Assembly (NCBI RefSeq): GCF_018919175.1 | Contig: NZ_JAHLQL010000001.1 | Location: forward strand, 1,488,001-1,552,000 | Direction of reading: 5' to 3' | Source of the DNA: Clostridium simiarum | GTDB lineage: Bacteria > Bacillota > Clostridia > Clostridiales > Clostridiaceae | Length of the DNA: 64,000 nt | Program-made: the position numbers and the translations under genes | The notes under the pieces: generated by a model | What the model was told of the DNA's origin: nothing | What the model saw: the letters and a program-made list of their open reading frames with translations, nothing else | Databases searched by the model: none | Shown here: piece after piece, positions 53,691-62,806 of the stretch | Position numbering within the stretch: the stretch's first letter is position 1 | Layout of the letters: each line of letters opens with the position of its first letter

Positions 53691-54293
53691 TTAAACATTT
53701 TCAATTTCTAATTTATTTCTTATATTGTCATAGAAAAGACTTATTATATCAAGTATAAGTTTTTTAACTTCCTCTCCATCGTCCTTTTCCTCTAATATTA
53801 TAGAAATACTTTCAACAAGACTATGTGAAACTAAATATATAATAAAATTATCCTTAAGTATTTTGCCCTGCAAAGATAATTCATATTTCATTGTTTCTGT
53901 AACTATCCTAGTTACAAAATCCACAAAATTATTTTTACAGTTTTCATATTTAGAACCTTGACTTTTATTTAGAAGAATAGAAAGCTCTATGCTACTATAT
54001 TTAAATATCTCCATAATATTGTCTAAAAGTCCATAAAATATAGGTTCGGCTTTATTATTAATTTTAACCTTATCAAATTGATTAATATAACTCATAAGGC
54101 TATTATAAACTGAACCTATAATATTTTCATATAAAGTCTCTTTGCTATTAAAGTACTTATATAGATTTCCTACTGAGGTATTAGAGTTTTTAGCAATATT
54201 TCTAACAGAAGCTCTTTTATAACCCTTTTCTTTAAATTCTTTTAAAGCTTCTTTTATTATACTCTTCCTAACCTCTTCCTTTAAATATTGCAT
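53691..54293 (-). CDS. TetR-family repressor
   Basis: This 200-residue regulator has an N-terminal helix-turn-helix (ALKEFKEKGYKRASVRNIAK, NTSVGNLYKYFNSKETLY). The C-terminal ligand domain is unassigned. It lies 90 nt upstream of the FtsX-type ABC genes in the same direction and likely controls them. The start is ATG behind GGAGG; an earlier in-frame GTG overlaps that site. Confidence 0.87.
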   Translation of the reverse strand: MQYLKEEVRKSIIKEALKEFKEKGYKRASVRNIAKNSNTSVGNLYKYFNSKETLYENIIGSVYNSLMSYINQFDKVKINNKAEPIFYGLLDNIMEIFKYSSIELSILLNKSQGSKYENCKNNFVDFVTRIVTETMKYELSLQGKILKDNFIIYLVSHSLVESISIILEEKDDGEEVKKLILDIISLFYDNIRNKLEIENV

Positions 54294-54398
54294 TAGAAAA
54301 CCTCCGTTCACTTTTAACTTTATGCCAATTAAATATTTTTGTCAATAAGATTCATTTAATCTTTTTTAAAAAGTCATACCTTCAGATATATAAAAAAG

Positions 54399-54426
54399 AT
54401 CCATGAAACTATAAGTTTTATGGATC
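54399..54426 (-). terminator. Terminator of the PTS operon
   Basis: gatccat.aaact and agttt.atggatc pair around a three-base loop. An A-run at 54393-54398 gives U residues on the minus strand. It lies 73 nt after the stop of the last PTS gene. Confidence 0.85.
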
Positions 54427-54499
54427 CTAAAATAGATTTTGTTTTATAAAAACAAATCTATATACATCCCTTTATTAAAGATTCCAATAGTAATGCAAG

Positions 54500-54976
54500 C
54501 TACTCTTTTATTAAATCCGATAAAAATAACTTTTCATCATCATAGGTTAGCCTGATTTCAATCTCTACTGATTTATCTAAAATTTCCTTACATAACTTTG
54601 CTTCATTTTCATTAATAGCAATATCATGAGTAAGAGATACCGAATTATAATTCTTCCTTAGTACTCCTAGGTTAAGACTTTTTATTTCTGGAATATTATA
54701 AATAATACGATAGGCATTATCAATACTACTTACTATAGCCATCACATTCATCCCACTATTTACATGACTTTTTAATAATTCAATAGCTTCATCAACTTCT
54801 ACAATAATTAAATTTACTCCTGTAGGCTTAGATAATCCAAGGGTCATTTTAGAAAATTCATCATAAGCTACTTTATCATCCGCTATAATAATTGTATGAA
54901 TCTTCAAGTTTCTAACCCATGAAAAAGCAACCTGACCGTGGAGTAATTTATCATCTATGCGCAATAGTTTTATCAT
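54500..54976 (-). CDS. PTS system, mannose family, EIIB component (second copy)
   Basis: This 158-residue EIIB domain has the phosphorylation His in LRIDDKLLHGQVAFSW (residue 14). It is a diverged paralogue of 58619-59110 and stands at the far end of the operon behind the PRD regulator. An extra EIIB there could phosphorylate the regulator rather than sugar, or serve another EIIC; this is inference from position. The KLLHG in place of RLLHG is a small change near the active His. Confidence 0.87.
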   Translation of the reverse strand: MIKLLRIDDKLLHGQVAFSWVRNLKIHTIIIADDKVAYDEFSKMTLGLSKPTGVNLIIVEVDEAIELLKSHVNSGMNVMAIVSSIDNAYRIIYNIPEIKSLNLGVLRKNYNSVSLTHDIAINENEAKLCKEILDKSVEIEIRLTYDDEKLFLSDLIKE

Positions 54977-54991
54977 AACTTTATTTCCCTT

Positions 54992-56914
54992 CTAAATATT
55001 TTTAATATCATTTAAAAATAATGAGTAATCCATATGTTCAATGAGACCTTCTACCATATCTGCATTGTTTGCCCATTTTGAAATTATCTTACACAACGTG
55101 CTTAAATCTTTATCTCCATCCCTTTTCGTCTTAAGCATAATTAAAACACGAATAACATCTTGATCCCAAAGCACAGGTTTATTAAGTACTGCAATAAAAA
55201 AGAATCCATTTCTACAAATTCTATATAAATCTTGAAAATGTACAATACCATGACCTATTTCATTACAAACAAAATTCTTGTTTTTCACTGGAAGCTCATC
55301 AATAAATTTTAGTTCAATAAACTTTTTATATAAATTTTCTAGAACCTTTTCCTTAGTACTCCCCTCTAAATTGAAACAACTATATTCTGGTTTGAAATAT
55401 TTTTTAAAATTAAGATTGTCTACTTGAATTTTATTTACTGCTTTTCTAATTTTATCAATATAATAATCATTTTCAATGGTAATAGAGGTTATATTGGATG
55501 GATTTTTAAGAGTATAGGTGCTCACCAATAAATCAATATCCTTGTAATCACCATTAGTAATTTGATCCTTATCAAGTATGCTAATAATTTCATATTTTTC
55601 TTGACTGAAATTTTCATTTATTTCATTTAAATACATGGTAGCTTCTGGTCTTCCCCTGCCACTTAAAAAGCCTATTCTAATTTTCTTTTTGCTATTAATT
55701 TTATATAAAGCAAGATTAAAATATAAAACTAAGTAGCCAAATTCGTTAATATCTATCTTAATATCATAATACTTTTCAATAATCATACATGCAGTATAAG
55801 TAATCTTTGTTGCAAATAAATACCTTCTTAGATTATCATGTGCCAGTGGGTTACGAATACTCATATTATTTTTAAGCCTTGTAACCATCTGTGCAATATG
55901 AAGGTATAAATAATCATATAACTCACTATCATTTTCTAAGTTAATATTAAAATTACTATTAACTTCTTCAATAATGGTAAAAATGCATTGTTTTAGTCTT
56001 TCCTTTTCTTCAGAATTTATTTGATCTTCACTTGAAATACGCTTGCTCTTTAAATGTAAGCTATAATATATAGTTTCTCCAAGTGGCAACATAAATTCAA
56101 AATAGTCCTCTAATTTTTTCGTAAGTTCAGTGGCTGCCTTAAATTCCACACTATCTTTAATATTTTCCTTTAAGTCATCCTCTGCTTTAATGTAATTATA
56201 AAACGTACACCTTCTTAAAGAAATAAATATATGTATAGTAAAATTATTAATAGAAAAGTCTGATAATATAATGTTATATTTATCGCAAACTTCTTTAGTA
56301 AATTTTAAAATGGTATCATATTCTTTCTTGCTTTTTCCAAAGGTAAACATATTTTCAGAAGCTATACTATAGTTTGCTCTGTTATTGTAATGAAAAAAGT
56401 ATTCTGCAATGCACAATCTTTTGTCAATCTCGCTTCCCTCAATAATAATTCCATAGTTTGATCTTGATATGACCTTTAATCTAAATTTTGATAATAAATT
56501 TTTGATTTCTTTTAAATCCTGTGTTAAGGTGGATCTACTTACAAAAATCTCATCCATCAAATCTTCAAGCTTAATGTGATAATCAACCACTAATAGCTTT
56601 TTAATAATATAATTGATTCTCTCATAATTATATTTTGGAGTATCATCGAATCTTTTTATAATTTTATAATCTGTAATTTCTGATAACGCTCTAATATCAG
56701 CATCCTCATCTATAACTATCCAATATCCTTCTCTTGGTTTGGACATAATACGAATATTATAATGATCTATCTTTTCGTTTATTTCCACAATATCGCTTTT
56801 GATAGTACGTACAGATACCCCTATAAAGAAAGCCAATTGCTTTGAAGTTATTGGCTTATCTTCTAGTAATAATTTATTGATTAATATTATTTGTCTTTTG
56901 TGAAGTGATTTCAT
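54992..56914 (-). CDS. PRD-containing transcriptional regulator (BglG/MtlR-type) of the PTS operon
   Basis: This 640-residue protein has an N-terminal helix-turn-helix (KPITSKQLAFFIGVSVRTIK), a second HTH/Mga-like part with FVSRSTLTQDLKEI, two PRD modules (about 190-410), an EIIB-like domain opening IRIGFLSGRGRPEA near 415, and an EIIA-like end with NEIGHGIVHF. The EIIB-like site has Ser-Gly where the phosphorylated Cys should be, so that domain is probably unable to take phosphate. It should activate the PTS genes when sugar drains phosphate from EIIB. A hairpin lies between it and the EIID gene. Confidence 0.85.
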   Translation of the reverse strand: MKSLHKRQIILINKLLLEDKPITSKQLAFFIGVSVRTIKSDIVEINEKIDHYNIRIMSKPREGYWIVIDEDADIRALSEITDYKIIKRFDDTPKYNYERINYIIKKLLVVDYHIKLEDLMDEIFVSRSTLTQDLKEIKNLLSKFRLKVISRSNYGIIIEGSEIDKRLCIAEYFFHYNNRANYSIASENMFTFGKSKKEYDTILKFTKEVCDKYNIILSDFSINNFTIHIFISLRRCTFYNYIKAEDDLKENIKDSVEFKAATELTKKLEDYFEFMLPLGETIYYSLHLKSKRISSEDQINSEEKERLKQCIFTIIEEVNSNFNINLENDSELYDYLYLHIAQMVTRLKNNMSIRNPLAHDNLRRYLFATKITYTACMIIEKYYDIKIDINEFGYLVLYFNLALYKINSKKKIRIGFLSGRGRPEATMYLNEINENFSQEKYEIISILDKDQITNGDYKDIDLLVSTYTLKNPSNITSITIENDYYIDKIRKAVNKIQVDNLNFKKYFKPEYSCFNLEGSTKEKVLENLYKKFIELKFIDELPVKNKNFVCNEIGHGIVHFQDLYRICRNGFFFIAVLNKPVLWDQDVIRVLIMLKTKRDGDKDLSTLCKIISKWANNADMVEGLIEHMDYSLFLNDIKNI

Positions 56915-56935
56915 GAATTACCTTCCTTTTATAGC

Positions 56936-56967
56936 ACAAAAACAACATCTTTAAATGTTGTTTTTGT
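56936..56967 (-). terminator. Hairpin between the EIID gene and the regulator gene
   Basis: acaaaaacaacat and atgttgtttttgt form a perfect 13-bp stem with a six-base loop, 50 nt beyond the EIID stop and 22 nt before the regulator start. T residues lie within the stem but no run follows. It may reduce read-through into the regulator and EIIB2 genes. Confidence 0.55.
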
Positions 56968-57018
56968 AATTTTATATATTATAATTAAGGTTATTATTAT
57001 TATTATATACTAGATTTA

Positions 57019-57837
57019 TTAAAGAAGTCCAATCAATGATCCTACAATCCCAACTGCTATAGTTATTAATAATATTGTAGTAGATTTATACCCTTTTTTA
57101 AGTAATTTAAACATTCCTAGGGTATATAATAATGGTAATAACAATGGGAATATTTGATCTATGTATTTTTGAAGTGCAAAGGCCGTTCCTCCAATATTAA
57201 AATTTAAAGTTGTGTTTAACTTAACCATGGAAGCACTCATTCCACCAATTACCATTAAACCTACAATAGTAGCACCTTTAGAAACCTTTGAAAGTATTCC
57301 AGTATCTTTTGCATTAGACATTAAACCAAGTCCAAATTTATAACCAAATACTGCTCCATAATAACGAATTATTAAATGAGGCACATTAAATATTAATAAG
57401 AATAATATTGGTCCCAAAATACTTCCTTGTTGTGCTAATGATAAACCTATACCTGTAGCTATAACACGTACAGTTCCCCAAAAGAATGAATCTCCAATTC
57501 CAGCTAGTGGTCCCATTAAAGCAACCTTTACATTGTTTATAATATTTTTATCAAAGTCTTTATTTTCACTTGCTTCTTTTTCAAGTACTGTAGCAACTCC
57601 TGTTATGGCTGAAACTACATGAGGAGTAGTGTTAAATATTGACATATGCCTAACTAATGCTTCAGCTTGTTCTTCTTTTGTCTTGTAATAACGTTTAATT
57701 GCTGGCCACATACCAATTGCAAAACCTAATGCTTGCTGTCTTTCATAGTTATAACATTCTTCTAAAGCGAAGGAAGACCAGAAGATTTCTTTTATTAGTT
57801 TCTTTTCATCCTTATTTAATTTAATATCTTTAGTCAT
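57019..57837 (-). CDS. PTS system, mannose family, EIID component
   Basis: This 272-residue membrane protein is typical EIID: FWSSFALEECYNYERQQALG, NTTPHVVSAITGVATVLEKE and GPLAGIGDSFFWGTVRV. With EIIC it forms the sugar channel. The ATG overlaps the EIIC stop and lies eight bases behind GAGGAG, so the two are coupled. The end is a hydrophobic helix (ITIAVGIVGSLIGLL). Confidence 0.92.
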   Translation of the reverse strand: MTKDIKLNKDEKKLIKEIFWSSFALEECYNYERQQALGFAIGMWPAIKRYYKTKEEQAEALVRHMSIFNTTPHVVSAITGVATVLEKEASENKDFDKNIINNVKVALMGPLAGIGDSFFWGTVRVIATGIGLSLAQQGSILGPILFLLIFNVPHLIIRYYGAVFGYKFGLGLMSNAKDTGILSKVSKGATIVGLMVIGGMSASMVKLNTTLNFNIGGTAFALQKYIDQIFPLLLPLLYTLGMFKLLKKGYKSTTILLITIAVGIVGSLIGLL

Positions 57838-58597
57838 CAAATAACATCTCCTCTTCACTATTATTTTGTACTACATTATTTCCAATTTCATAAGTAATTA
57901 TATAAGCTAATATAACTCCAAACATTGTAACTGCTAAGATTGGTAAATTTGCATATGATATTAAAATAAATCCTAGTATAAAGTAAATAGTGTTTTTTGA
58001 AGTCATCATAGGTTGCAATAATAAAGCAAAACCTACAGCTGGTAATAATCCTCCTGCAACAGTTAATCCATTCATAATTGTTTTAGGAATGTTTGCTACA
58101 AAGCTTTCTACTGCACTAGATCCAAAAGTAATTGCCACAAAAGCTACTGTGAAATACATTAAACACTGTAACAACAATCCCGCAAAGTTTAATGCAATTA
58201 ATCCTTTTATATTTGCCTCAGAAGCTAATTTCATTGCAAAATCCATAAACCAACTTCTTACAATAAATACAATTACCTTTAATGATTGCGCTAAAATTGC
58301 TATTGGTAATGCTAAAGCAAGTGCTACTTCTGCACCTTTCCCACTAAGAATTGCAAAAGCTGTACCAAGTCCAGCTCCTACTAGTACGTCCGGTGGAACT
58401 GCTGCCCCTATTTGAATTGCTCCCATAAAAATTAACTCTAGTGTTGCACCAATTAACAATCCACTTTGAAGATCTCCTAGAACCAATCCAACTAGTGGCG
58501 ATACCACAATTGGACGAATAACCATTGGTGTTCCACCTAATTTTTCAATTAGCCAAAGTATGGCAAGTACTAATCCTACCATAAATGCTGCTTGCAT
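57830..58597 (-). CDS. PTS system, mannose family, EIIC component
   Basis: This 255-residue membrane protein has the EIIC landmarks RPIVVSPLVGLVLGDLQSGL, IQIGAAVPPDVLVGAGLGTA and GLTVAGGLLPAVGFALLL. It forms the transport core with EIID. It overlaps the EIID gene by eight bases. There is a strong AGGGGG ribosome site. Confidence 0.92.
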   Translation of the reverse strand: MQAAFMVGLVLAILWLIEKLGGTPMVIRPIVVSPLVGLVLGDLQSGLLIGATLELIFMGAIQIGAAVPPDVLVGAGLGTAFAILSGKGAEVALALALPIAILAQSLKVIVFIVRSWFMDFAMKLASEANIKGLIALNFAGLLLQCLMYFTVAFVAITFGSSAVESFVANIPKTIMNGLTVAGGLLPAVGFALLLQPMMTSKNTIYFILGFILISYANLPILAVTMFGVILAYIITYEIGNNVVQNNSEEEMLFDD

Positions 58598-58618
58598 AAT
58601 TAATCCCCCTTTACTTTT

Positions 58619-59110
58619 TTATTTACTAAAATCTACTTTATTTCTTAAACTTTTATATTCTTTTACTGACTTTGAAGGAACTTCTTGTACTTCTAATACT
58701 ATTCCGGATTCTACTATTTTATCTAAATACTCTATATCTTCCTTATTTACATACACAGCTGGAGAAAATAAAATCTTATTAGGCTCCATTTGCATACCTC
58801 CTAAATTTACAGTAGCTCTTTCTTCTATTAACTGTAGTAAATCATATACACTTTTAGGATTAGGGCATACAACAAACACTTTCATAGAAGCTAACTTAGG
58901 ATTTTTTAGTAATGTAGCGGCATCTTTAATGCTTCTTATTGCAAGCTTTACTCCGTCGGGGCAGCATAGCTTTAATGCTACCTTTCTTATCTCATCATTA
59001 GCTGCATCATCACTAGCAATAACTATAGCATCGTAGCTTAATGCTGATTTCCAACTATAAGCTACTTGTCCATGTAATAATCGATCATCAATTCTAATTT
59101 TTACTATCAT
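58619..59110 (-). CDS. PTS system, mannose family, EIIB component
   Basis: This 163-residue cytoplasmic EIIB has the phosphorylation His in VKIRIDDRLLHGQVAYSW (residue 14). It passes phosphate from EIIA to the sugar. The gene lies between EIIA and EIIC in the normal order with gaps of 15 and 21 nt. Confidence 0.92.
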   Translation of the reverse strand: MIVKIRIDDRLLHGQVAYSWKSALSYDAIVIASDDAANDEIRKVALKLCCPDGVKLAIRSIKDAATLLKNPKLASMKVFVVCPNPKSVYDLLQLIEERATVNLGGMQMEPNKILFSPAVYVNKEDIEYLDKIVESGIVLEVQEVPSKSVKEYKSLRNKVDFSK

Positions 59111-59125
59111 AATTACCCTTCCTTT

Positions 59126-59548
59126 CTATATATCAAAGTCATCTTTCTTTGAATTTTCTTCAAAATAGTCATTTATAAATAATATTTGTTTTTTACCTTC
59201 CTCCACAATGTTTCTTAGTTGATCTAAAGATACTTTCTCCTCAGAGCTTAATAATAATATTTCAAGTACTACGGCAAGATTAAATCCAGAAATAATATAT
59301 ACGTTTTCTCTTTTTAAATAAGGAAATATCTTTTGGTTTACACTTCCACCATAAATATCAGTTAAAATTATTACCTCATCATCCTCATTAACTTCTTTGA
59401 AAAAATTATTCATTTGCTCTTCTACTGATTCTTCACTTACATAAGCATTTAGATAATGAACATTTTCTTTATTTCCTATAATTATATTTGTTGCACTTTT
59501 TACACCATCCGCGTATTTACCATGGGATGCTATTAATATTTTTCTCAT
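59126..59548 (-). CDS. PTS system, mannose family, EIIA component
   Basis: This 140-residue EIIA has the phosphorylation His in LIASHGKYADG (residue 9) and the strand VIILTDIYGGSVNQK typical of the family. It takes phosphate from HPr. It is 12 nt behind the SIS-domain gene. Confidence 0.92.
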   Translation of the reverse strand: MRKILIASHGKYADGVKSATNIIIGNKENVHYLNAYVSEESVEEQMNNFFKEVNEDDEVIILTDIYGGSVNQKIFPYLKRENVYIISGFNLAVVLEILLLSSEEKVSLDQLRNIVEEGKKQILFINDYFEENSKKDDFDI

Positions 59549-59560
59549 ATTAACCTCTTT

Positions 59561-60622
59561 CTATATTGTTTTAGTTATATAATTTGTTATACTAGCGTTT
59601 ACCCCTCGCTTTAAATCCCGTCCATGATCGTCTGCAAGTTTAAAAGCTATAATTTGCATTGGAGTAATAAACTCTAAAGTACTAAAATACTTACTAACTG
59701 GATTTATCTCTAAATCCCTTTCTTCTATACCATTATTGCCAATAAGAGCACAAAATCCGATTTCACTTTTTATAAATCGTGCAATGGATTTAGCCTTATT
59801 GCTATCTTCCCCTTCTCTACTTAGAATAAAAAACACTGTAGCATCATCAAAGGAATTTTGTGGTCCATGTATAAATTCCTCTAGCTCAAAGCTTCGAGTA
59901 ATCATGGGAACCATCTCCATAACTTTTATATCTGACTCTTGAGCAACAGGCCATAGATCATTAGTTGCAGCAATCATCATTTTATTTCTTCTCATTAATG
60001 AGAATTTGTTTTTATAATACCAAGTAAGAGTATTTTCTTTAATTTGTTTTAAGCTAGAATACAATTTGCTAAAATCTAAAATTAATTCTTCTACCTTCTC
60101 TTCAGATAATTTATTATAAAACTCAGCAATTTTAATGCACATCATATATAACGTAGCAACTGTAGTAGAATACCCTAATGTACGGTAATTGTACTCTTCC
60201 TCACCACAACCCATTTCAATAGCCACATCAGCATGAGTTGCAATAATACAATCTAAATTAGCTGTAATAGAACAATTTAGACAACCTTTGTTTTTTACCT
60301 TTTCTAATGCTTCATATACTAATCGTGTGGCTCCCCCTTGAGAAATCATCACATATAAAGCTTTCTTATTTAAATTCTTAGTATAATTTACAAAGATATT
60401 TGGATATACTAAAGTTGTTCTTAACCCACATAGATTTTCACAAAAACTTTTAATGGTAAATGCACTATTATAAGATGTTCCACTGGCCACCAATACTATT
60501 TCATCTATTTCATCTTTTCCTTCTAAATATTTTAGCAATTTAGAAAATCTGATATGACGATTATTTGCAATTTCTTCTAACTTACATGGGATATCCTCAA
60601 TACAATCCATCAATGTTGTCAT
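59561..60622 (-). CDS. Double SIS-domain sugar-phosphate enzyme (GlmS/FrlB-like)
   Basis: This 353-residue protein has two SIS domains, first with VLVASGTSYNSAF and ISQGGATRLV, second with FELEEFIHGPQNSFDD. There is no glutaminase domain. It resembles sugar-phosphate isomerases/deglycases such as FrlB and GfrE/F that split glycated amino acids taken up by mannose-family PTS. As first gene of this operon it likely acts on the phosphorylated import product. Whether this is an amino sugar or an Amadori compound is not shown. The start is ATG behind AAGGGG. Confidence 0.85.
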   Translation of the reverse strand: MTTLMDCIEDIPCKLEEIANNRHIRFSKLLKYLEGKDEIDEIVLVASGTSYNSAFTIKSFCENLCGLRTTLVYPNIFVNYTKNLNKKALYVMISQGGATRLVYEALEKVKNKGCLNCSITANLDCIIATHADVAIEMGCGEEEYNYRTLGYSTTVATLYMMCIKIAEFYNKLSEEKVEELILDFSKLYSSLKQIKENTLTWYYKNKFSLMRRNKMMIAATNDLWPVAQESDIKVMEMVPMITRSFELEEFIHGPQNSFDDATVFFILSREGEDSNKAKSIARFIKSEIGFCALIGNNGIEERDLEINPVSKYFSTLEFITPMQIIAFKLADDHGRDLKRGVNASITNYITKTI

Positions 60623-60702
60623 TTCATCACCCCTTATTTGCATTTTCATTTTGTCTACGATTTCATTATAAATGTTAAATTAGTGAATCTCAAAATGTAT
60701 AA

Positions 60703-60722
60703 TTGCACCATTATTAGTGCAA
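60703..60722. promoter_or_regulatory. Palindrome upstream of the PTS operon
   Basis: TTGCAC, eight bases and GTGCAA form an inverted repeat 80 bp upstream of the first PTS gene. It fits a binding site for the PRD regulator or another activator. I see neither a sigma-54 box pair nor a convincing cre site in this gap. Confidence 0.5.
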
Positions 60723-60807
60723 ATTTAAAACACTATAGAAAATCAGCAATTTTAATTAGTAGTTAAACTTTTTTATTTAAGTGGTTACTTTATAATTGCA
60801 TATAAAA

Positions 60808-60853
60808 AAACACTTAAATTTTTATAAAGTTTTATAAAAATTTAAGCGTTTTA
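60808..60853 (-). terminator. Terminator after the iron-complex importer
   Basis: A 20-bp, nearly perfect stem (aaacacttaaatttttataaa with its partner, one G-U-type mismatch, gt loop) lies 96 nt after the ATPase stop. An A-run at 60804-60810 gives U residues on the minus strand. Confidence 0.8.
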
Positions 60854-60948
60854 TAATTATATATTGTTAAATTAATTGTGTGTTTGTTTTTATGTAAATT
60901 ACTTTATATTTTAGTAGTTAGACAAAATTTACTCTAGAACAACAGTGT

Positions 60949-61716
60949 TTAAATATTAGGTTTATACATAACATTTAGAATACCAGTTTCTTCATCCTCC
61001 GTAACCTTAGCATCGATATCATACAAAGAGTTTATCAATTCTTTAGTTAACACTTCCTTTGGTGTGCCATAACTAACAATCTTACCTGATTTCAAAGCAT
61101 AAATTTTATCGCAGTATAATGCGGCAATATTTAAGTCATGAATAGCAGATATAATTGTAATTCCAAGTTTTTTTACAGTAGACATAAATTGAAGCTGATA
61201 TTTTATATCTAAATGATTTGTAGGTTCATCTAAAATTAGACACTGAGTTTTTTGTGCTAATGCTCTTGCAAGAATTATCCTTTGCTTTTCTCCACCTGAA
61301 AGAGTAGAAAAACTTCGGTTAGCATAATCCTTCATCCCAACTTTTTCTAAGGATTCTTTCATGATCTTATAATCCTCAGCATTATCTTTTTCTATAAATT
61401 TTTTATGTGGTGATCGTCCCATTAAAACCATATCTGAAACCATAAAGTCAAAATTATAATTATTATGTTGAGACACTACAGCCATCTGTTTTGAACTTTC
61501 TTTCACAGAAAGGTCTTTTATATTTTTACCATCTAAAAATATAGTTCCTGTAGAAGGTTTTAAGGTTCTATATATACATTTTAAAAGTGTACTTTTGCCA
61601 CTACCATTCGGTCCTATAATGCCTACAAACTCTTCTTTATTTGCATTAATACTCAATCCCTTTAAAATATGACTTCCCCCTAAATAGGCTTCCACATCTA
61701 AAGTTTTTATTTCCAT
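60949..61716 (-). CDS. Iron-complex ABC transporter ATPase (FecE/FhuC type)
   Basis: This 255-residue ATPase has Walker A GPNGSGKST, Q-loop VVSQHNNYNF, signature LSGGEKQRIILARAL, Walker B CLILDEPTNHLD and switch His in SAIHDLN. The ATG shares one base with the permease stop. It powers uptake of ferric siderophore, haem or cobalamin; these cannot be told apart from the ATPase. Confidence 0.9.
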   Translation of the reverse strand: MEIKTLDVEAYLGGSHILKGLSINANKEEFVGIIGPNGSGKSTLLKCIYRTLKPSTGTIFLDGKNIKDLSVKESSKQMAVVSQHNNYNFDFMVSDMVLMGRSPHKKFIEKDNAEDYKIMKESLEKVGMKDYANRSFSTLSGGEKQRIILARALAQKTQCLILDEPTNHLDIKYQLQFMSTVKKLGITIISAIHDLNIAALYCDKIYALKSGKIVSYGTPKEVLTKELINSLYDIDAKVTEDEETGILNVMYKPNI

Positions 61717-62804
61717 CAAGCATTACCTCCAAATCCATAGGATTTACTTATCATAAGATATATAAAAATTGGAGCACCTATTATAGAAATTAATATCCCT
61801 ATGGGTAGTTCATTTCCCTTCATTATAATTCTAGATAAAACATCCGCCCAAACCATAAATATAGCTCCTATTAATGCTGATACTACAATAATTCTTTTAT
61901 GATCTGTTCCAAATATTATTCTCGCAAGATGCGGAATAATAAGTCCCACAAATCCAATTATTCCTGATGAGTATACTATAAAGCCAATTACAATAGATGT
62001 AATTATAAGATATAGTTGTCTATACTTATTCATGTCTGTACCTAAGGTTATAGAAACTTCATCGCCAAGTAACATCAAATTAAGGGTTCTATATTGAGTA
62101 ATAAAGAATAATGTAGCTAATATTACAATTGGAAAAATTATTCTTATATTTTCCCATTTTGCACCTGCAAGGCTTCCCATAAGCCAATATACTATAGCTT
62201 GTGCAGCATTTTTGTCATTGGAAAAGTATACAACAAAACTTGAAAATGCTGAACATACAGTACTTAATGCCATACCAGACAACAAAAGCTTTGTAGAATT
62301 AGCCCTTCCTTTTACATTCGCAAGAGTTAATACAAGTATTGACATTGCAAATGCTCCTAAAAATGCACATATCCCCACATAATTACTTCCAAAAAAAGTA
62401 CCTACCCCAAGCATTATAGCTAGCGTGGCTCCTAAGGATGCTCCTGAAGAAACTCCTAATACATAAGGATCTGCTAAAGGATTTTTTACAATGGCCTGCA
62501 TTATAACTCCAGATACTGAAAGCCCTATGCCTACAGCAACTGCCAAAATAATTCTTGGAAGCCTTACAAACCATACAATATCATGTACAGGTCCCTTTGA
62601 TAAAAGTTTTGCATCACCAATACCTAATATCTTATACATTATAATTTCATACACGTCTTTTATTGAAATATCTATAGAACCCATAGTTACAGTTATTAAA
62701 ATAGAAAAACCTAAAATAATCAATAATATAAGGGAAACACCTATATAAGTAGGTGTCCCATTTAATAACCCATTTTGTCCATTATGTTTATTAATTTTTT
62801 TCAT
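61716..62804 (-). CDS. Iron-complex ABC transporter permease (FecCD/BtuC type)
   Basis: This 362-residue permease has about ten membrane helices. Landmarks are RLPRIILAVAVGIGLSVSGV, NPLADPYVLGVSSGASLGAT, GDEVSITLGTD (ATPase contact) and GIIGFVGLIIPHLARII. Only one permease gene is present, so it works as a homodimer, unlike the two-permease ycl system. It starts two bases after the binding-protein stop with a weak ribosome site. Confidence 0.92.
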   Translation of the reverse strand: MKKINKHNGQNGLLNGTPTYIGVSLILLIILGFSILITVTMGSIDISIKDVYEIIMYKILGIGDAKLLSKGPVHDIVWFVRLPRIILAVAVGIGLSVSGVIMQAIVKNPLADPYVLGVSSGASLGATLAIMLGVGTFFGSNYVGICAFLGAFAMSILVLTLANVKGRANSTKLLLSGMALSTVCSAFSSFVVYFSNDKNAAQAIVYWLMGSLAGAKWENIRIIFPIVILATLFFITQYRTLNLMLLGDEVSITLGTDMNKYRQLYLIITSIVIGFIVYSSGIIGFVGLIIPHLARIIFGTDHKRIIVVSALIGAIFMVWADVLSRIIMKGNELPIGILISIIGAPIFIYLMISKSYGFGGNA

Positions 62805-62806
62805 TT

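Noticed and set aside
58560..59036. A 158-codon plus-strand frame opposite the EIIB gene
   Set aside because: It is the complement of a clearly conserved EIIB gene and has no ribosome site.
60623..60800. Sigma-54 promoter upstream of the mannose-type PTS, expected with LevR regulators
   Set aside because: No TGGCAC-N5-TTGC pair is present and the local regulator is of PRD/BglG type without a sigma-54 activation domain.
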